NCBI RefSeq assembly: GCF_009936375.1
Contig: NZ_AP022332.1
Span: forward strand, 3,008,501-3,072,500
Length of the DNA: 64,000 nucleotides
Reading direction: 5' to 3'
Origin: Methylosinus sp. C49
GTDB taxonomy: Bacteria; Pseudomonadota; Alphaproteobacteria; Rhizobiales; Beijerinckiaceae
Below, one piece after another: positions 9,480 through 17,168 of the stretch. Position 1 is the first letter of the stretch. Every line of letters begins with the position of its first letter. Made by a program: the position numbers and the translations under genes. Below the pieces are notes generated by a model. That model searched no databases. It saw only the letters and a program-made list of their open reading frames with translations, and was not told the DNA's origin.

Positions 9480-10436
9480 TTACGAAGCTTGGCTTGCGGC
9501 CCCCTTCTCTCCCGCGCCGTCAACAGGCTCGTCGTCGTCATTCAATTCATCGATTTCCTGCTCAAGACCTTTTTTCAACTCCAGCAGAGGAAACTCCAGC
9601 AGAGAAATGAGATCTAACGATAAAAACACACTGTGGTCACCACCTTCGTCGTCAAGATGAAGCATTTTAGAGCCTGTGTGCTCTACACCCAAATCAAAAT
9701 CGAACATTGCGCTGGCCAAGCGCTCGGGTGACGCGTAAAGCTTGCGAGTTGCTCCACTATTGTAGACAATACGCGTCTCTAGACATATCGCTTTCAGCTT
9801 ATCCGAATCGAGTTTGTGTTCTTCGATTAGTGACTTTCCAACGGAGATAAGTGTTTCGGAGAACTCATCCTCGCTATCTTGGTCACCGAGTTCATCCCAT
9901 ATCAAGTGATTAAGGCAAGCATAGACCTCCTCAGGCCAGCCTTCCACGTCATCAGGCCCGACTTCCCAATCGCCTTCTATGCTGTCCTCTGCTTCATCTA
10001 GAAAAGTCAAAGCAAGCGCCTGCGATGGTCGAACGACCACCATCTTATTGTTTAATGTCTGAAACGAAATCCATGTGCCCGGTTCGACACTCTGAAGTTC
10101 GGCAAACACCTGCTCCATGGTCGAGATCGAAATCGGGTACCAAATGGAGTGATCTCTGCTCGGCAGATGGATGCCGATGTTACCCCAATACCCGCTCTTG
10201 TCTCCCGATATCCAGGTGAAAGGATTCGTATTCTGATGTTGGAGCATTGGCTTACGTCCAAGCAGTTGGTCGACAGAAGTCCACAGACAGACTGCTAAGT
10301 CTCGCAGCGCTGCCAAACTTGGTTCTGCTTTGCCGCTCTCCCACCTCGCGATCGTTTGCTGAGTGGTGCCGATACGCTTTGCCAACTCACTCTGCGTGAG
10401 ACCATGTCGCTCGCGGATCACTTTGAGATTTTTCAT
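9480..10436 (-). CDS. XRE-family transcriptional regulator with large C-terminal domain
   Basis: A 318-residue protein. Residues 1-60 are a Cro/C1-type helix-turn-helix (KVIRERHGLTQSELAKRIG, then TTQQTIARWESGKAEPS). The remaining ~250 residues are acidic and unrecognised, ending in a charged tail. I chose the ATG at 10434-10436, where the HTH begins. A longer open frame to 10649 lacks homology and would run through the promoter. The region immediately upstream carries a perfect palindrome overlapping a plausible -10 box, which suggests autorepression. It sits alone in its transcription unit inside the repeat-bounded block. Similar regulators often accompany toxin-like or defence partners, but none is identified here. 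Confidence 0.75.
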   Translation of the reverse strand: MKNLKVIRERHGLTQSELAKRIGTTQQTIARWESGKAEPSLAALRDLAVCLWTSVDQLLGRKPMLQHQNTNPFTWISGDKSGYWGNIGIHLPSRDHSIWYPISISTMEQVFAELQSVEPGTWISFQTLNNKMVVVRPSQALALTFLDEAEDSIEGDWEVGPDDVEGWPEEVYACLNHLIWDELGDQDSEDEFSETLISVGKSLIEEHKLDSDKLKAICLETRIVYNSGATRKLYASPERLASAMFDFDLGVEHTGSKMLHLDDEGGDHSVFLSLDLISLLEFPLLELKKGLEQEIDELNDDDEPVDGAGEKGAASQAS

Positions 10437-10460
10437 GAAAACATCCGTATATGGTGTATT

Positions 10461-10493
10461 AAACACATAATATGTGTTTTTGGCTACAGTCAA
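10461..10493 (-). promoter_or_regulatory. Promoter and palindromic operator of the XRE gene
   Basis: On the minus strand a -35-like TTGACT (10488-10493) is followed after 17 nt by TTATGT (10465-10470). The -10 lies inside a palindrome at 10461-10479 with 9-bp arms AAACACATA and TATGTGTTT around one central base. This layout is classic for a repressor blocking its own promoter, 25 nt upstream of the XRE start codon. Confidence 0.6.
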
Positions 10494-10688
10494 GTCCGCG
10501 TCACCAAATGGAGCAGCGCGCCGGCACGAATGGGTCCCAGCCCGCGCGACAAGCAGACTGTTACATGCGGCGGCCTCCACCGTTCGTTGGTAATACCGCC
10601 GAGATCGAAGTGTATACCCCCATAATGGCGAAAGAACTACTTCAATCACATAGGTGTTCGCAATTTTGTATTATCCATCGCGCCAAGC

Positions 10689-10714
10689 TACGATATCTTA
10701 CGATGCCGTACGAT
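10689..10714. repeat. Three TACGAT hexamers at exact 10-bp spacing
   Basis: TACGAT occurs at 10689, 10699 and 10709, so the copies lie on one face of the helix. The cluster is 14 nt beyond the stop of the nucleotidyltransferase gene and ~250 nt upstream of the XRE start. It may be a phased protein-binding site. Confidence 0.45.
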
Positions 10715-10727
10715 GCTTGCTCTATTA

Positions 10728-12254
10728 TCAAGGCCCCGCAGTTGCATGATCTCCGTCGCCTTTATTATTCGTATGGAAGGCATCTTTCTCAGCGTGGTAT
10801 TTGATCGCGCGTTCGCCCTTGGCGGTTAAGCGCCATTTCTTGCGGAACGGTTTTATGAAGCCATATTTGCTTAATGTGTTGACCGCTTGCTTGTGGAGCC
10901 GCTCGTCATTGCCTTCTGTGATTTTGCGGAGCGTGGAAACTGCGGTGTCGGAAAGAAAGTCTGCGCTATAGAACTCTATCCCAGGACGCGTGCGCCGATA
11001 TTCGTATTTGTCGTAGTCGGCCTCGCGCTTCAATCGAAAAGCTTTCTCGATCTGGGTGTAACTTTCATCACATCTATAGTGTGAATGGCCGAGAACACGG
11101 CTTTTGAGTTTTTGGATTACGGCGTGCGTGATCTGCTTGTGTGCTGCCGTTGCTTTATCCGTCCCGTCCTTCGCCATGCGCTCGCGATCCTCGGAGAACA
11201 CGAATATTTTTGGATCGGACTTTTGTTCGATAATATCGACCGATAAGACCTCACGAAGGAGATCCGGTATACGATCCGGTGCGTTCAGTTCGCGATAATA
11301 TTTAATTCTTTGGTGCGCGACGGCGATGCTTTGCTCGAGCGCCTCTGGTGGCGATGGTTCATCAATGGCATGAAGCAGATCGAATGCGAGCGATTGCACG
11401 GCGGTGATCATCCGTTGCTTGATTTGCTCAGGGGACTGTTCCGTGCTAACAGCGGAAGGATCTTTGACAGCTAGCTGCTCTTTCTTTTCGGCGCGCTCCC
11501 TTGCGCTGATCATTCGCGCCTGATGCAGCCCCTTGCCAGACATCCCGCCCTCCGCTTCGATTTGACTCTCGGGGAGAATGAAGAGGCGGATACTATCGGC
11601 GCCGATGCCGACTAGGTCATCAAAGTTGTGAATGGACAGATACTGATTGCGCCCCTTGAGCAATCGCAAGACTTCGTGCTCTGCGTAATAGAGTTGCTGC
11701 ATGAAATTGAGATTGGAGCGACCAGCCGACTCCCATCGCTTGTGCGCCCAATCGTGCCAATCCTTGTATTTTGGCGGTCGTTTTCTGCGGCCGAGGTCAT
11801 AGGCGATATCGACATCGCCGAAGGTCTCGGCGTCGTTATCGATAGCGCTGCCGAACAATCGAATTTCGTTCACGAAATAACAAAGCTCTCGATTGGCGTT
11901 GATCTGAGCGACTCGTTTCAAGAGCCCAGCAATAATGTTGTCGACTTTCGCGCGGTCGATGCGCTTGAGCATGCGAGCCAGCGTAAACCTCGTGCCATAT
12001 TCGCCGAGGGCGTAGCGAATTTGAGGAGCCGGGTCCTTGTCCCACGATAGCGGCGGCTTTCTTTCGAGGATTTTCTGCTCGACCAGTATTTCGCTTAGCC
12101 ACTCCGCATGAGTTGGCGAGATGTTCATATGATCGGCTAACGAGGTCACAGTCCAGCCGCTGTCATTCATGTCGTGGCGGACCATTTCACGAATAGCATC
12201 GCGAATAACCTTAATTTTTAGTCCAGCAATAATGGTCGTTCGATCGAGGTCCAA
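10728..12254 (-). CDS. Nucleotidyltransferase-domain protein with N-terminal helix-turn-helix
   Basis: A 508-residue protein. Residues ~30-65 look like a winged or helix-turn-helix segment (TVTSLADHMNISPTHAEWLS). Residues 131-152 hold the polymerase-beta-type nucleotidyltransferase signature: FGSAIDN with G135-S136, then DVDIAY with D147 and D149 as metal ligands. The C-terminal ~150 residues contain a second winged-helix-like region (STLRKITEGNDERLHKQAVNT). Start is TTG at 12252-12254 with GGGAG 8 nt upstream. It is not a canonical CD-NTase, and no HEPN partner is adjacent, so it is not a standard MNT/HEPN toxin-antitoxin. It may transfer nucleotides to RNA or protein. Target unknown. Confidence 0.6.
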   Translation of the reverse strand: MDLDRTTIIAGLKIKVIRDAIREMVRHDMNDSGWTVTSLADHMNISPTHAEWLSEILVEQKILERKPPLSWDKDPAPQIRYALGEYGTRFTLARMLKRIDRAKVDNIIAGLLKRVAQINANRELCYFVNEIRLFGSAIDNDAETFGDVDIAYDLGRRKRPPKYKDWHDWAHKRWESAGRSNLNFMQQLYYAEHEVLRLLKGRNQYLSIHNFDDLVGIGADSIRLFILPESQIEAEGGMSGKGLHQARMISARERAEKKEQLAVKDPSAVSTEQSPEQIKQRMITAVQSLAFDLLHAIDEPSPPEALEQSIAVAHQRIKYYRELNAPDRIPDLLREVLSVDIIEQKSDPKIFVFSEDRERMAKDGTDKATAAHKQITHAVIQKLKSRVLGHSHYRCDESYTQIEKAFRLKREADYDKYEYRRTRPGIEFYSADFLSDTAVSTLRKITEGNDERLHKQAVNTLSKYGFIKPFRKKWRLTAKGERAIKYHAEKDAFHTNNKGDGDHATAGP

Positions 12255-12384
12255 TTCCTACGCTCCCGTTCGCCAGCGCCCCTGCTATCGCAATGGTCTT
12301 GACCTTTCTTGGAAGTGCTGCAACTGGCGCTTTGCGACGGTCGGGTGTGCCGTATCTCTGCCTCAGGCGATCCGATAAGATAAC

Positions 12385-12882
12385 CTAGCGAAGCGATACC
12401 GCAATATCAGCGATCGATCTGAAGAGGATCAGTGGATCGTCTTTTGAGGGAATGAAGCCTCGTCGCGCCCAGAAGGCAGCAGCTTCGGCGTCAACCGCGT
12501 TGACGATCAAGGCGCGGCCTCCAATGAGACTTGCGGCCGTGACACACCGTTGCAATGCATGCTTGAGCAGGCCGGTGCCAACGCCCTTGCCGGTCCAATT
12601 CTGATCCGTTGCAAGTTGTCCCAGGAGCAGGCAGGGGACAGGGTCGGGCGGCTGGCCCGTTCGGACAGATCGCGGCAGCACTGAAGGCACGATTGCCGTT
12701 GGCGCGAGACCATAATAACCGATCACACGATTGGCTTCATGGACGACGAGAACGGCCGTAAAGCCTTTCTCCTGATTGGATAGCGCTCGGGTTTTGAGCC
12801 AGCGATCAAGTGACGGCTTGCCACAGGAGAACCCAACGAGATCATGGGCTGCCGTCAATAATTCAGGATCGGAGATCGCCAA
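12385..12882 (-). CDS. GNAT acetyltransferase toxin (TacT/AtaT-like)
   Basis: A 165-residue GNAT-fold protein of the type that acetylates the amino acid on charged tRNA. It shows the family opening (LTAAHDLVGFSCGKPSLDRWL), the beta-strand GYYGLAP, and the acetyl-CoA pyrophosphate loop QNWTGKGVGTGLL. The usual C-terminal FYxxxGF motif reads FWARRGF, so the Tyr that serves as general acid in TacT is Trp here. It starts at a TTG three nucleotides after the antitoxin stop (TAG-GGC-TTG), consistent with translational coupling. It is the second gene of a toxin-antitoxin operon with the RHH protein upstream. Confidence 0.85.
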   Translation of the reverse strand: MAISDPELLTAAHDLVGFSCGKPSLDRWLKTRALSNQEKGFTAVLVVHEANRVIGYYGLAPTAIVPSVLPRSVRTGQPPDPVPCLLLGQLATDQNWTGKGVGTGLLKHALQRCVTAASLIGGRALIVNAVDAEAAAFWARRGFIPSKDDPLILFRSIADIAVSLR

Positions 12883-12885
12883 GCC

Positions 12886-13188
12886 CTAGTTCCCGGTCTT
12901 TGAACCGCTGGTCTCCCACGGGGCCGCACGCCTGAAGAGTTCAACCATTTCGGGGACCGCGGCGGCGGGCTTGGATAATGCCGCCGTGAAGGCCTTGAAC
13001 CCCGCGGCGCTCATCCGAATGGGCGCCGTCTCCATCAGTACATCCTCGGCCGCTCGTACGGCCGCGTCACGTACGAAATCGGTGCGTGAACGGCCGCGCA
13101 ACGCCGCGGCCCGATCTATGATGGCGATGTCAGCTTCGGGCAGCCGCATCGAAACCGGATGCTCCTTGCGCTCAACAACTCGGGGCAT
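12886..13188 (-). CDS. DUF1778 ribbon-helix-helix antitoxin (TacA-like)
   Basis: A 100-residue antitoxin. The N-terminal half is a ribbon-helix-helix DNA-binding domain (VSMRLPEADIAIIDRAAALR, then GRSRTDFVRDAAVRAAEDVL). The C-terminal part would wrap and neutralise the GNAT toxin. I chose the ATG at 13186-13188, which has GGAGG 6 nt upstream. The open frame to 13221 would overlap the promoter. Such antitoxins repress their own operon, and an 8-bp palindrome (TGCTAGCA, 13203-13210) touches the -10 box. Confidence 0.88.
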   Translation of the reverse strand: MPRVVERKEHPVSMRLPEADIAIIDRAAALRGRSRTDFVRDAAVRAAEDVLMETAPIRMSAAGFKAFTAALSKPAAAVPEMVELFRRAAPWETSGSKTGN

Positions 13189-13202
13189 GAGAAACCTCCA
13201 TA

Positions 13203-13238
13203 TGCTAGCAATATAGAGCACTGTAGCGCGTTTTGCAA
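13203..13238 (-). promoter_or_regulatory. Promoter of the RHH-GNAT toxin-antitoxin operon
   Basis: On the minus strand, TTGCAA (13233-13238), a 17-bp spacer and TATATT (13210-13215) form a good sigma-70 promoter 22 nt upstream of the antitoxin start. The palindrome TGCTAGCA (13203-13210) overlaps its downstream edge and is a candidate antitoxin operator. Confidence 0.6.
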
Positions 13239-13287
13239 TACGAAACCCGAAGGCGGGGCTCCAACAGGAAGAAATTATAAATCGATC

Positions 13288-13333
13288 TCAATTACATACG
13301 AGTTCGTAGTTTTGTCCTGTCCGGTGCGCCATT
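13288..13333 (+). repeat. Diverged direct repeat, copy 2
   Basis: Same layout as copy 1: tcaatta, 16 nt, then tttgtcctgtccggtgcgcc followed by att, with one substitution in the core. The DNA right after it (ttcctgaacag) also resembles the DNA following the third core copy at 31159. Confidence 0.6.
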
Positions 13334-13409
13334 CCTGAACAGTAGTGGGCACCATGCAGCCATCGAACGGCCGCCGGCGACGCGGGAACGCAACCGGTCA
13401 TGGCGGCCG

Positions 13410-13799
13410 CGGATCAGGGCGACTTCCGGTGGCTTTTCCAGCGAGCGCGCCGATGCGCTCTACTACAAGCCGGCCAAGGGCCTCATCCAATATCGCGTGC
13501 GGTCGAGCCGGGATATCGGCGAGCGTACTGCGACGACTTCCGTTCTCTTCGACGCCTATACGGGCGAGCTGGTGACGCTGAGCCTGCCGTCGGGGCTGCG
13601 CAGCGGCGACACCGTCACCAATCGGCTCGCCGCCCTGCATATGGCGCGCGTCTTCGACCTACCCTATCGCATCTTCGTCTGCATCCTGGGGCTGGTCATC
13701 GCCATGCTCTCCGTGACGGGAGTGTATATCTGGTGGAAGAAGAGAGCGGCCAAATCGGCGCCTTCCGGCCGGCGCAAGCCCTGCCCGGGCGAGCCGTAG
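13410..13799 (+). pseudogene. PepSY-associated transmembrane protein, 5'-truncated
   Basis: The frame reads a PepSY-like end (ADALYYKPAKGLIQYRV, then TTSVLFDAYTGELVTL), an LHMARVFDLPYRIFVCILG segment, one membrane helix (LGLVIAMLSVTGVYIWWKKR) and a short tail to the TAG at 13797-13799. This is the C-terminal third of an iron-uptake-associated PepSY-TM inner-membrane protein, a family usually of ~350-500 residues. Nothing recognisable lies upstream before repeat copy 2, so the 5' end was probably lost when the neighbouring block arrived or rearranged. A GTG at 13497 could start a ~100-residue product, but I see no ribosome-binding site for it. Confidence 0.65.
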
Positions 13800-14102
13800 C
13801 GGCGGGCGCTCGACCTCCGATCGCGCGCCCCCGACGCCGCTGTGCGCTAACGCGTATCGCTTGAAAGCGTCGAAGAATAATCGCACCGCCGCCCGCGCCT
13901 GAACGTCGGGATCGTGCCGAGCCGCCGAGCACGATCGTTATAAGGCCACGCCGAATGTTCAAGACCGAGGCGCCGGCCCGGACTTAGTCTTTCAAGCGAG
14001 CGACGAGGAAGGCATCGCCAGAACGGCTCGTGCATTTCTCAGAAAAAGTTGCGCGATGAGCCGCAATGCGCCTCCGATCACGGCAGCCGAGGAGCCGAGA
14101 GC

Positions 14103-14924
14103 ATGAGCTACTTCACCGCATCCGACGGCGTAGAAATTTTTTACAAGAGCTTCGGCGACGGCCAGCCGATCGTATTCTCGCATGGCTGGCCGTTGACGGC
14201 CGACGCATGGGAAGGGCAAATGCTGTTCTTCGGCATGCGCGGCTATCGCGTCGTGGCGCACGACCGTCGCAGCCATGGCCGCTCCCAGCAGGTCTGGGAC
14301 GGCAATACGATGGACCGCTACGCGGACGATCTCGCCGAGCTGCTCGAGCTCCTCGATCTGCGCGACGCCGTTCTCGTCGGGCATTCGACCGGCGGCGGCG
14401 AGGTCGCACGCTACGTCGGACGCCATGGCGTCGGTCGCGTCGCTAAAGCCGTGCTCGTCGGCGCCGTGCCGCCAATCATGCTCGCCTCGTCCTCCAATCC
14501 AGAAGGTCTGCCGATGGACGTGTTCGACAGCACGCGCGCTGGCGTCGCGAGCAATCGATCGCAATTCTTCAAGGATCTCGCCGTTCCTTTCTATGGCCAT
14601 AACCGAGATGACGCGAAGCGAAGCGCGGGGCTAGAGGACGCCTTCTGGCTGCAAGGAATGGAGGGCGGGCTGAAGGGGCTCTACGATTGCATCCGCGAGT
14701 TTTCCGAGCTCGACTATTCGCCCGATCTCGCCAAGATGACGATCCCCACATTGTTCATCCATGGCGATGATGATCAGATCGTTCCCCTCGCGGCCTCGGC
14801 ACGGAAGGCCGTTCGGCTGACGCCGCAGGGCGAGCTTCTGGTCTATCCCGGCGGATCGCATGGCCTCGCCCAAACCGACCCAGAGAAATTCAATCACGAC
14901 GTGCTCGCGTTCATCAAGCGCTGA
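14103..14924 (+). CDS. Alpha/beta hydrolase (non-heme chloroperoxidase/esterase type)
   Basis: A 273-residue cytosolic serine hydrolase of the cofactor-free haloperoxidase subgroup. Visible features are the oxyanion-region SHGWPLTADAW, the nucleophile elbow GHSTGG (Ser95), the acid loop IHGDDDQIV and the catalytic His in GGSHGLA. It begins at the ATG at 14103 with GAGGAG 8 nt upstream, in preference to the 14049 start in the same frame. It is the first gene of a same-strand run that continues into an isochorismatase-family gene 46 bp downstream. The natural substrate is unknown. Such enzymes are usually promiscuous esterases or perhydrolases. Confidence 0.88.
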   Translation: MSYFTASDGVEIFYKSFGDGQPIVFSHGWPLTADAWEGQMLFFGMRGYRVVAHDRRSHGRSQQVWDGNTMDRYADDLAELLELLDLRDAVLVGHSTGGGEVARYVGRHGVGRVAKAVLVGAVPPIMLASSSNPEGLPMDVFDSTRAGVASNRSQFFKDLAVPFYGHNRDDAKRSAGLEDAFWLQGMEGGLKGLYDCIREFSELDYSPDLAKMTIPTLFIHGDDDQIVPLAASARKAVRLTPQGELLVYPGGSHGLAQTDPEKFNHDVLAFIKR

Positions 14925-14970
14925 CGCGCGAGGCGCCGCCCAAATCCGCAATCCACAATTGGAGAACGAC

Positions 14971-15651
14971 ATGACCGCTAAGCTCGAATTGCTGACGCCG
15001 CAGAACAGCCAGCTGATCTTCATCGACCACCAGCCGCAAATGGCCTTTGGGGTTCAGTCGATCGATCGGCAGGCGCTCAAGAACAACGCCGTAGCCCTCG
15101 CCAAATCGGCGAAGGTGTTTGCGATTCCGACGACGATCACCACCGTCGAGACGGAAAGCTTCTCCGGCCATACCTATCCCGAGCTGCTCGCCGTTTTCCC
15201 TGAGGCGCCGCTCCTCGAGCGCACCTCGATGAATTCCTGGGACGATAAGAAGGTCCGCGACGCGCTGGCCGCGAATGGACGTAAGAAGGTCGTCGTCTCG
15301 GGCCTGTGGACAGAGGTCTGCAACAATTCTTTCGCCTTCTGCGCCATGCTGGAAGGCGGCTATGAAATTTACATGGTCGCCGACGCTTCCGGCGGCACGT
15401 CGAAGGAAGCGCATGACTACGCCATGCAGCGCATGATTCAGGCGGGCGTCGTGCCCGTGACCTGGCAGCAGGTCCTGCTCGAATGGCAGCGCGACTGGGC
15501 GCGGCGCGAAAGCTATGACGCCGTCATGTCGATCGTGAAGGAGCATTCCGGCGCTTACGGCATGGGCGTCGATTACGCCTATACGATGGTGCACAAGGCG
15601 CCGGAGCGCGTCTCGCATGGTCCCACGCTCGCGCCCATCCCGGCGGTCTAG
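14971..15651 (+). CDS. Isochorismatase-family cysteine hydrolase (YcaC-like)
   Basis: A 226-residue protein with the isochorismatase-like fold. The nucleophile is Cys117 in VVVSGLWTEVCNNS, and the acid is Asp19 in LIFIDHQPQM. A YcaC-type cis-peptide region is visible around SGLWTE. It starts at the ATG at 14971 with GGAG 6 nt upstream. These hydrolases cleave amide-like bonds. The YcaC group has no settled substrate but is repeatedly found beside haloperoxidase-like hydrolases and pirins, as here. Its stop overlaps the region immediately before the MFS start (15653), so the two are co-transcribed. Confidence 0.88.
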   Translation: MTAKLELLTPQNSQLIFIDHQPQMAFGVQSIDRQALKNNAVALAKSAKVFAIPTTITTVETESFSGHTYPELLAVFPEAPLLERTSMNSWDDKKVRDALAANGRKKVVVSGLWTEVCNNSFAFCAMLEGGYEIYMVADASGGTSKEAHDYAMQRMIQAGVVPVTWQQVLLEWQRDWARRESYDAVMSIVKEHSGAYGMGVDYAYTMVHKAPERVSHGPTLAPIPAV

Positions 15652-15652
15652 C

Positions 15653-16870
15653 ATGGACGCGCTCGGCGGCTCTGACGAGATCGCGGCAGAGCGTCTCAGC
15701 CGCGGCTTGCTGCTCACGCTCGCCGCGGCCACCGGGCTCGCGGTCGCCAATATTTATTACAACCAGCCGATGCTCGGCCTGATCGAGGCGTCGCTGGGCC
15801 CTGGCGCGGCGACGAGCGTTCCGGTGCTGACGCAGCTCGGCTATGCGTCGGGATTGTTCCTGCTCACGCCGCTCGGCGACGTCACGCGGCGCAAGCAGCT
15901 GATCGTCGCTGAATTCGTGCTGCTCGCGATCGCGCTGGTCTTGGCTGGCGCGGCGCCCGATGCGCTCACGCTGGCCATCGCTTCGGCGCTCGTCGGTTTC
16001 GCTGCGAGCGTCGCGCAGCAGCTCGTTCCACTCACCGCGGAGCTCGCGCAGCCACAGCGGCGGGGCGCCGCCATCGGCGCGGTGATGTCGGGACTATTGC
16101 TCGGCGTGCTGCTGAGTCGCACGCTCGCCGGCTTCGTCGCCGCACAATTCGGCTGGCGCACCATGTTCCTCGCCGCGTCTCCGACGATGCTGCTGGTGGC
16201 GCTCGCTCTCCAGGCCATTCTCCCCGATGTGCGCGGCGAGCTGCGCCTCCCCTATCCAGAGCTGATGGGCTCTCTGCGGCGCCTCTGGCGCGATCTGGCG
16301 GCGCTACGGCGCGCCGCGTTCACGCAAGCTTTCCTGTTCGCGGCTTTTTCCGCCTTTTGGACCGTGCTGGCGTTACGGCTCGCAGCGCCGCCTCTCGGGC
16401 TCGGAGCCGGCTCCGCCGGCTTGTTCGGCGTGGTCGGAACAATAGGCGTAATCGCCGCGCCGCTCGCCGGACGCCTAGCCGACGCGCGCGGACCGTCCAC
16501 GATCGTTCGCCTGGGCGCGGCTCTCGCGCTGGCTTCCTGGGCGGGGATGGCTCTCTGGAGCGATCTTGCAGGACTCGTCGCCGGCGTTCTGGCGCTCGAT
16601 CTGGCGATGCAGGCGGCGCTCGTGTCCAATCAGCATGTGATCTATGCGCTGCGCGCCGACGCGCGCGGACGGCTCAACACTCTGTTCATGACGACCATGT
16701 TCCTCGGCGGCGCGGGGGGCTCGTTCAGCGCGATGATCGCTTGGCGGCTCGGCGAATGGCCGGCGGTCGCCGTCTTGGGGATGGCGTTCAGCGCGGCGGC
16801 GCTCGCTATTCAGCTTCGCGCCCCGACGCGCCCGTCACGCTCACGAGAAGCAGGAAGCGAAACGCGATGA
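15653..16870 (+). CDS. MFS transporter (drug/arabinose-efflux type)
   Basis: A 405-residue 12-helix major facilitator protein. It begins with an N-terminal cytoplasmic stretch followed by NIYYNQPMLGLIEASLG, the start signature of the YnfM/NepI-type efflux group, and has the loop 2-3 motif GDVTRRKQL. It starts 1 nt after the isochorismatase stop and its TGA overlaps the next start (ATGA). Predicted to export a small organic compound from the inner membrane, plausibly a substrate or product of the neighbouring hydrolases. Substrate unknown. Confidence 0.87.
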   Translation: MDALGGSDEIAAERLSRGLLLTLAAATGLAVANIYYNQPMLGLIEASLGPGAATSVPVLTQLGYASGLFLLTPLGDVTRRKQLIVAEFVLLAIALVLAGAAPDALTLAIASALVGFAASVAQQLVPLTAELAQPQRRGAAIGAVMSGLLLGVLLSRTLAGFVAAQFGWRTMFLAASPTMLLVALALQAILPDVRGELRLPYPELMGSLRRLWRDLAALRRAAFTQAFLFAAFSAFWTVLALRLAAPPLGLGAGSAGLFGVVGTIGVIAAPLAGRLADARGPSTIVRLGAALALASWAGMALWSDLAGLVAGVLALDLAMQAALVSNQHVIYALRADARGRLNTLFMTTMFLGGAGGSFSAMIAWRLGEWPAVAVLGMAFSAAALAIQLRAPTRPSRSREAGSETR

Positions 16871-17115
16871 GCTCTTATCTCCTATCCCTCGGCGCCGGAC
16901 TTTTGATCGGCGTCATCTACAGCCTGCTCGGCGTCCGCTCCCCCGCGCCGCCGGTCGTCGCGCTCGTCGGGCTCGCCGGAATATTGCTCGGCGAGCAGAT
17001 CGTTCCGATCGCCAAACGGATCGCCGATCGAGCCGAGCTCACTCGCTTCATTCGCCATGATTGCTCGCAGCATGTTCTGGGGCCGCTCCCCACGAATAGG
17101 GACCGCGACGGCTGA
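16867..17115 (+). CDS. XapX-domain small membrane protein (DUF1427)
   Basis: An 82-residue protein with two hydrophobic segments and the family core LGAGLLIGVIYSLLGVRSPA followed by PPVVALVGLAGILLGEQ. These define the XapX family, small inner-membrane proteins of unknown function commonly linked to amidohydrolase, pirin and hydrolase genes. The ATG overlaps the MFS stop (ATGA), so it is translationally coupled. Residues after ~60 are polar and not conserved in my memory of the family. Confidence 0.85.
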   Translation: MSSYLLSLGAGLLIGVIYSLLGVRSPAPPVVALVGLAGILLGEQIVPIAKRIADRAELTRFIRHDCSQHVLGPLPTNRDRDG

Positions 17116-17168
17116 CGCGGACGCGTCGATATCCATCAATGACAGGCTCGCGCCACCGGAGGCTCGAA

